From contig JACDAR010000157.1 in assembly GCA_013695335.1 (NCBI GenBank), forward strand, positions 1 through 50,246: DNA of 50,246 bases, in the 5' to 3' direction. The notes beneath the pieces were generated by a model. It worked only from the letters and a program-made list of their open reading frames with translations. It was not told where the DNA came from and searched no databases. The translations under genes were made by a program, and so were the position numbers. This document shows positions 49,483 through 50,246 of this stretch, one piece after another (the first letter of the stretch is position 1; each line of letters begins with the position of its first letter). The DNA is from Rubrobacter sp. (GTDB lineage Bacteria > Actinomycetota > Rubrobacteria > Rubrobacterales > Rubrobacteraceae).

Positions 49483-50246
49483 CTATCCTTTGCTCTCCGT
49501 CTTTATCCGCGGCTCTGTATCCGCTTGCGTGCCTGCATACGCCTCCATCACGGTCTCCAGTATCTCATCTGGAACGAACTCGCTCACGTCGCCGCCGTAG
49601 CTGGCGATCTCACGCACGGCGCTCGACGAGAGAAAGCTGTGTTTGGCTGAGGCCATTATGAACATAGTCTCGACCTCTGCGTCGAGCGTCTGGTTGAGTT
49701 GCGCCTGCTCGAACTCGGAGTTGAAATCCGAGACGGCCCTCAGTCCCTTCACTATGACCCTGGCGCCCCGCTCGCGGGCGAACTCGACCAGCAGCCCATC
49801 CATTACCTCAACCGAGACGTTGCCGAGATTAGCGGTCACCTTCTCGACCAGAGCGCGCCGTCCGTCAGGCGTCAGGCGCGGGTTCTTGACCCGGTTGGCG
49901 CCCACTGCAACCACGACGTGGTCGAACACGCCGGAGGCGCGCCGAATCACGTCGAGATGCCCGACCGTAATGGGATCGAAGCTCCCAGGACATACCGCTA
50001 CGTTTATCATGAAATCGGACCGATCAAAGACGGTTACCACAGTGCCGCCGTAGCGGCGCGTGACCCCTTTCTCGCCTAGCAAAACCTCCTCGGGAGCGCC
50101 GCCCCGCTCTACCACCACCCGTCCTCCGGGTGCCAGCAAAACGCCAAGACGCGACAAAACGCCTTCGACCTCCTTCGCCGCGATTCTATATGGCGGGTCC
50201 ATGAATATCAAATTGTATGTTCTGCCATGCTCCAGCAGGTCATCCA
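49483..50246 (-). CDS. coaD: RsmD-CoaD fusion (5' end cut by window edge)
   Basis: One uninterrupted frame encodes the end of RsmD, the 16S rRNA m2G966 methyltransferase (DDLLEHGRTYNLIFMDPPYR, with the NPPF-like DPPY motif, then GGRVVVERGG), followed directly by phosphopantetheine adenylyltransferase of CoA synthesis. The CoaD part starts at MINVAVCPGSFDPITVGHLDVI (Met at 50010) and runs 175 residues, with KGLRAVSDFNSEFEQAQLN and the C-terminal SSSAVREIA motif. No stop codon separates them, and no ribosome-binding site precedes 50010. The two genes are adjacent in many bacteria, so fusion is plausible; independent initiation at 50010 cannot be excluded. Confidence 0.9.
   Translation of the reverse strand, partial: DDLLEHGRTYNLIFMDPPYRIAAKEVEGVLSRLGVLLAPGGRVVVERGGAPEEVLLGEKGVTRRYGGTVVTVFDRSDFMINVAVCPGSFDPITVGHLDVIRRASGVFDHVVVAVGANRVKNPRLTPDGRRALVEKVTANLGNVSVEVMDGLLVEFARERGARVIVKGLRAVSDFNSEFEQAQLNQTLDAEVETMFIMASAKHSFLSSSAVREIASYGGDVSEFVPDEILETVMEAYAGTQADTEPRIKTESKG

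Overview
The window is a GC-rich bacterial chromosome segment made almost entirely of housekeeping genes. About fifty genes lie on the minus strand and a single small gene lies on the plus strand. RNase Y together with RNase J, a SepIVA-like coiled-coil protein beside a DUF177 protein, recA-recX, and the smc-ftsY-ffh and plsX-fab-rnc blocks point to an actinobacterium. My best guess is a deep-branching lineage such as Rubrobacter. This is inferred from gene content and order only; no 16S rRNA gene is present.

Transcription runs from high to low coordinates. From the right edge: an rsmD-coaD fusion, sepIVA-like gene, DUF177 gene, rpmF, then a fatty acid and phospholipid block (plsX, fabH, fabD, fabZ, fabG, acpP, fabF). 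Next come rnc, an unknown membrane protein, smc, ftsY, ffh, and a ribosome maturation block (rpsP, khpA, rimM, trmD, rplS), followed by rnhB, yraN, comM and dprA.

From 27.5 to 29.5 kb is the one accessory-looking patch: a coiled-coil lipoprotein gene flanked on both sides by decayed copies of one small unknown gene family. Core genes then resume with rpsB (structured leader), tsf, pyrH, frr, uppS, cdsA, dxr, rseP and ispG. The lone plus-strand orphan (18875-19333) follows. Divergent from it, behind a leader that ends in an intrinsic terminator, is the translation block rimP, nusA, infB, ylxP, rbfA, nrnA, truB, ribF, rpsO, pnp. It continues into an M16 peptidase, rnj, ftsK, a RodZ-like gene, recA, recX and rny, which is cut by the left edge.

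The most unusual observations are: an unbroken rsmD-coaD reading frame; a CCCH cysteine tail on NusA where many bacteria have a separate ylxR gene; a candidate attenuator in front of rimP-nusA; a structured rpsB leader plus a lysine-free acidic tail of about 155 residues on S2; a FabD about 25 residues short before its active-site serine; the two decayed paralogues around the lipoprotein gene; and a truB frame whose conserved start lies upstream of its first standard start codon. I found no CRISPR array, tRNA, rRNA, insertion sequence or phage gene.
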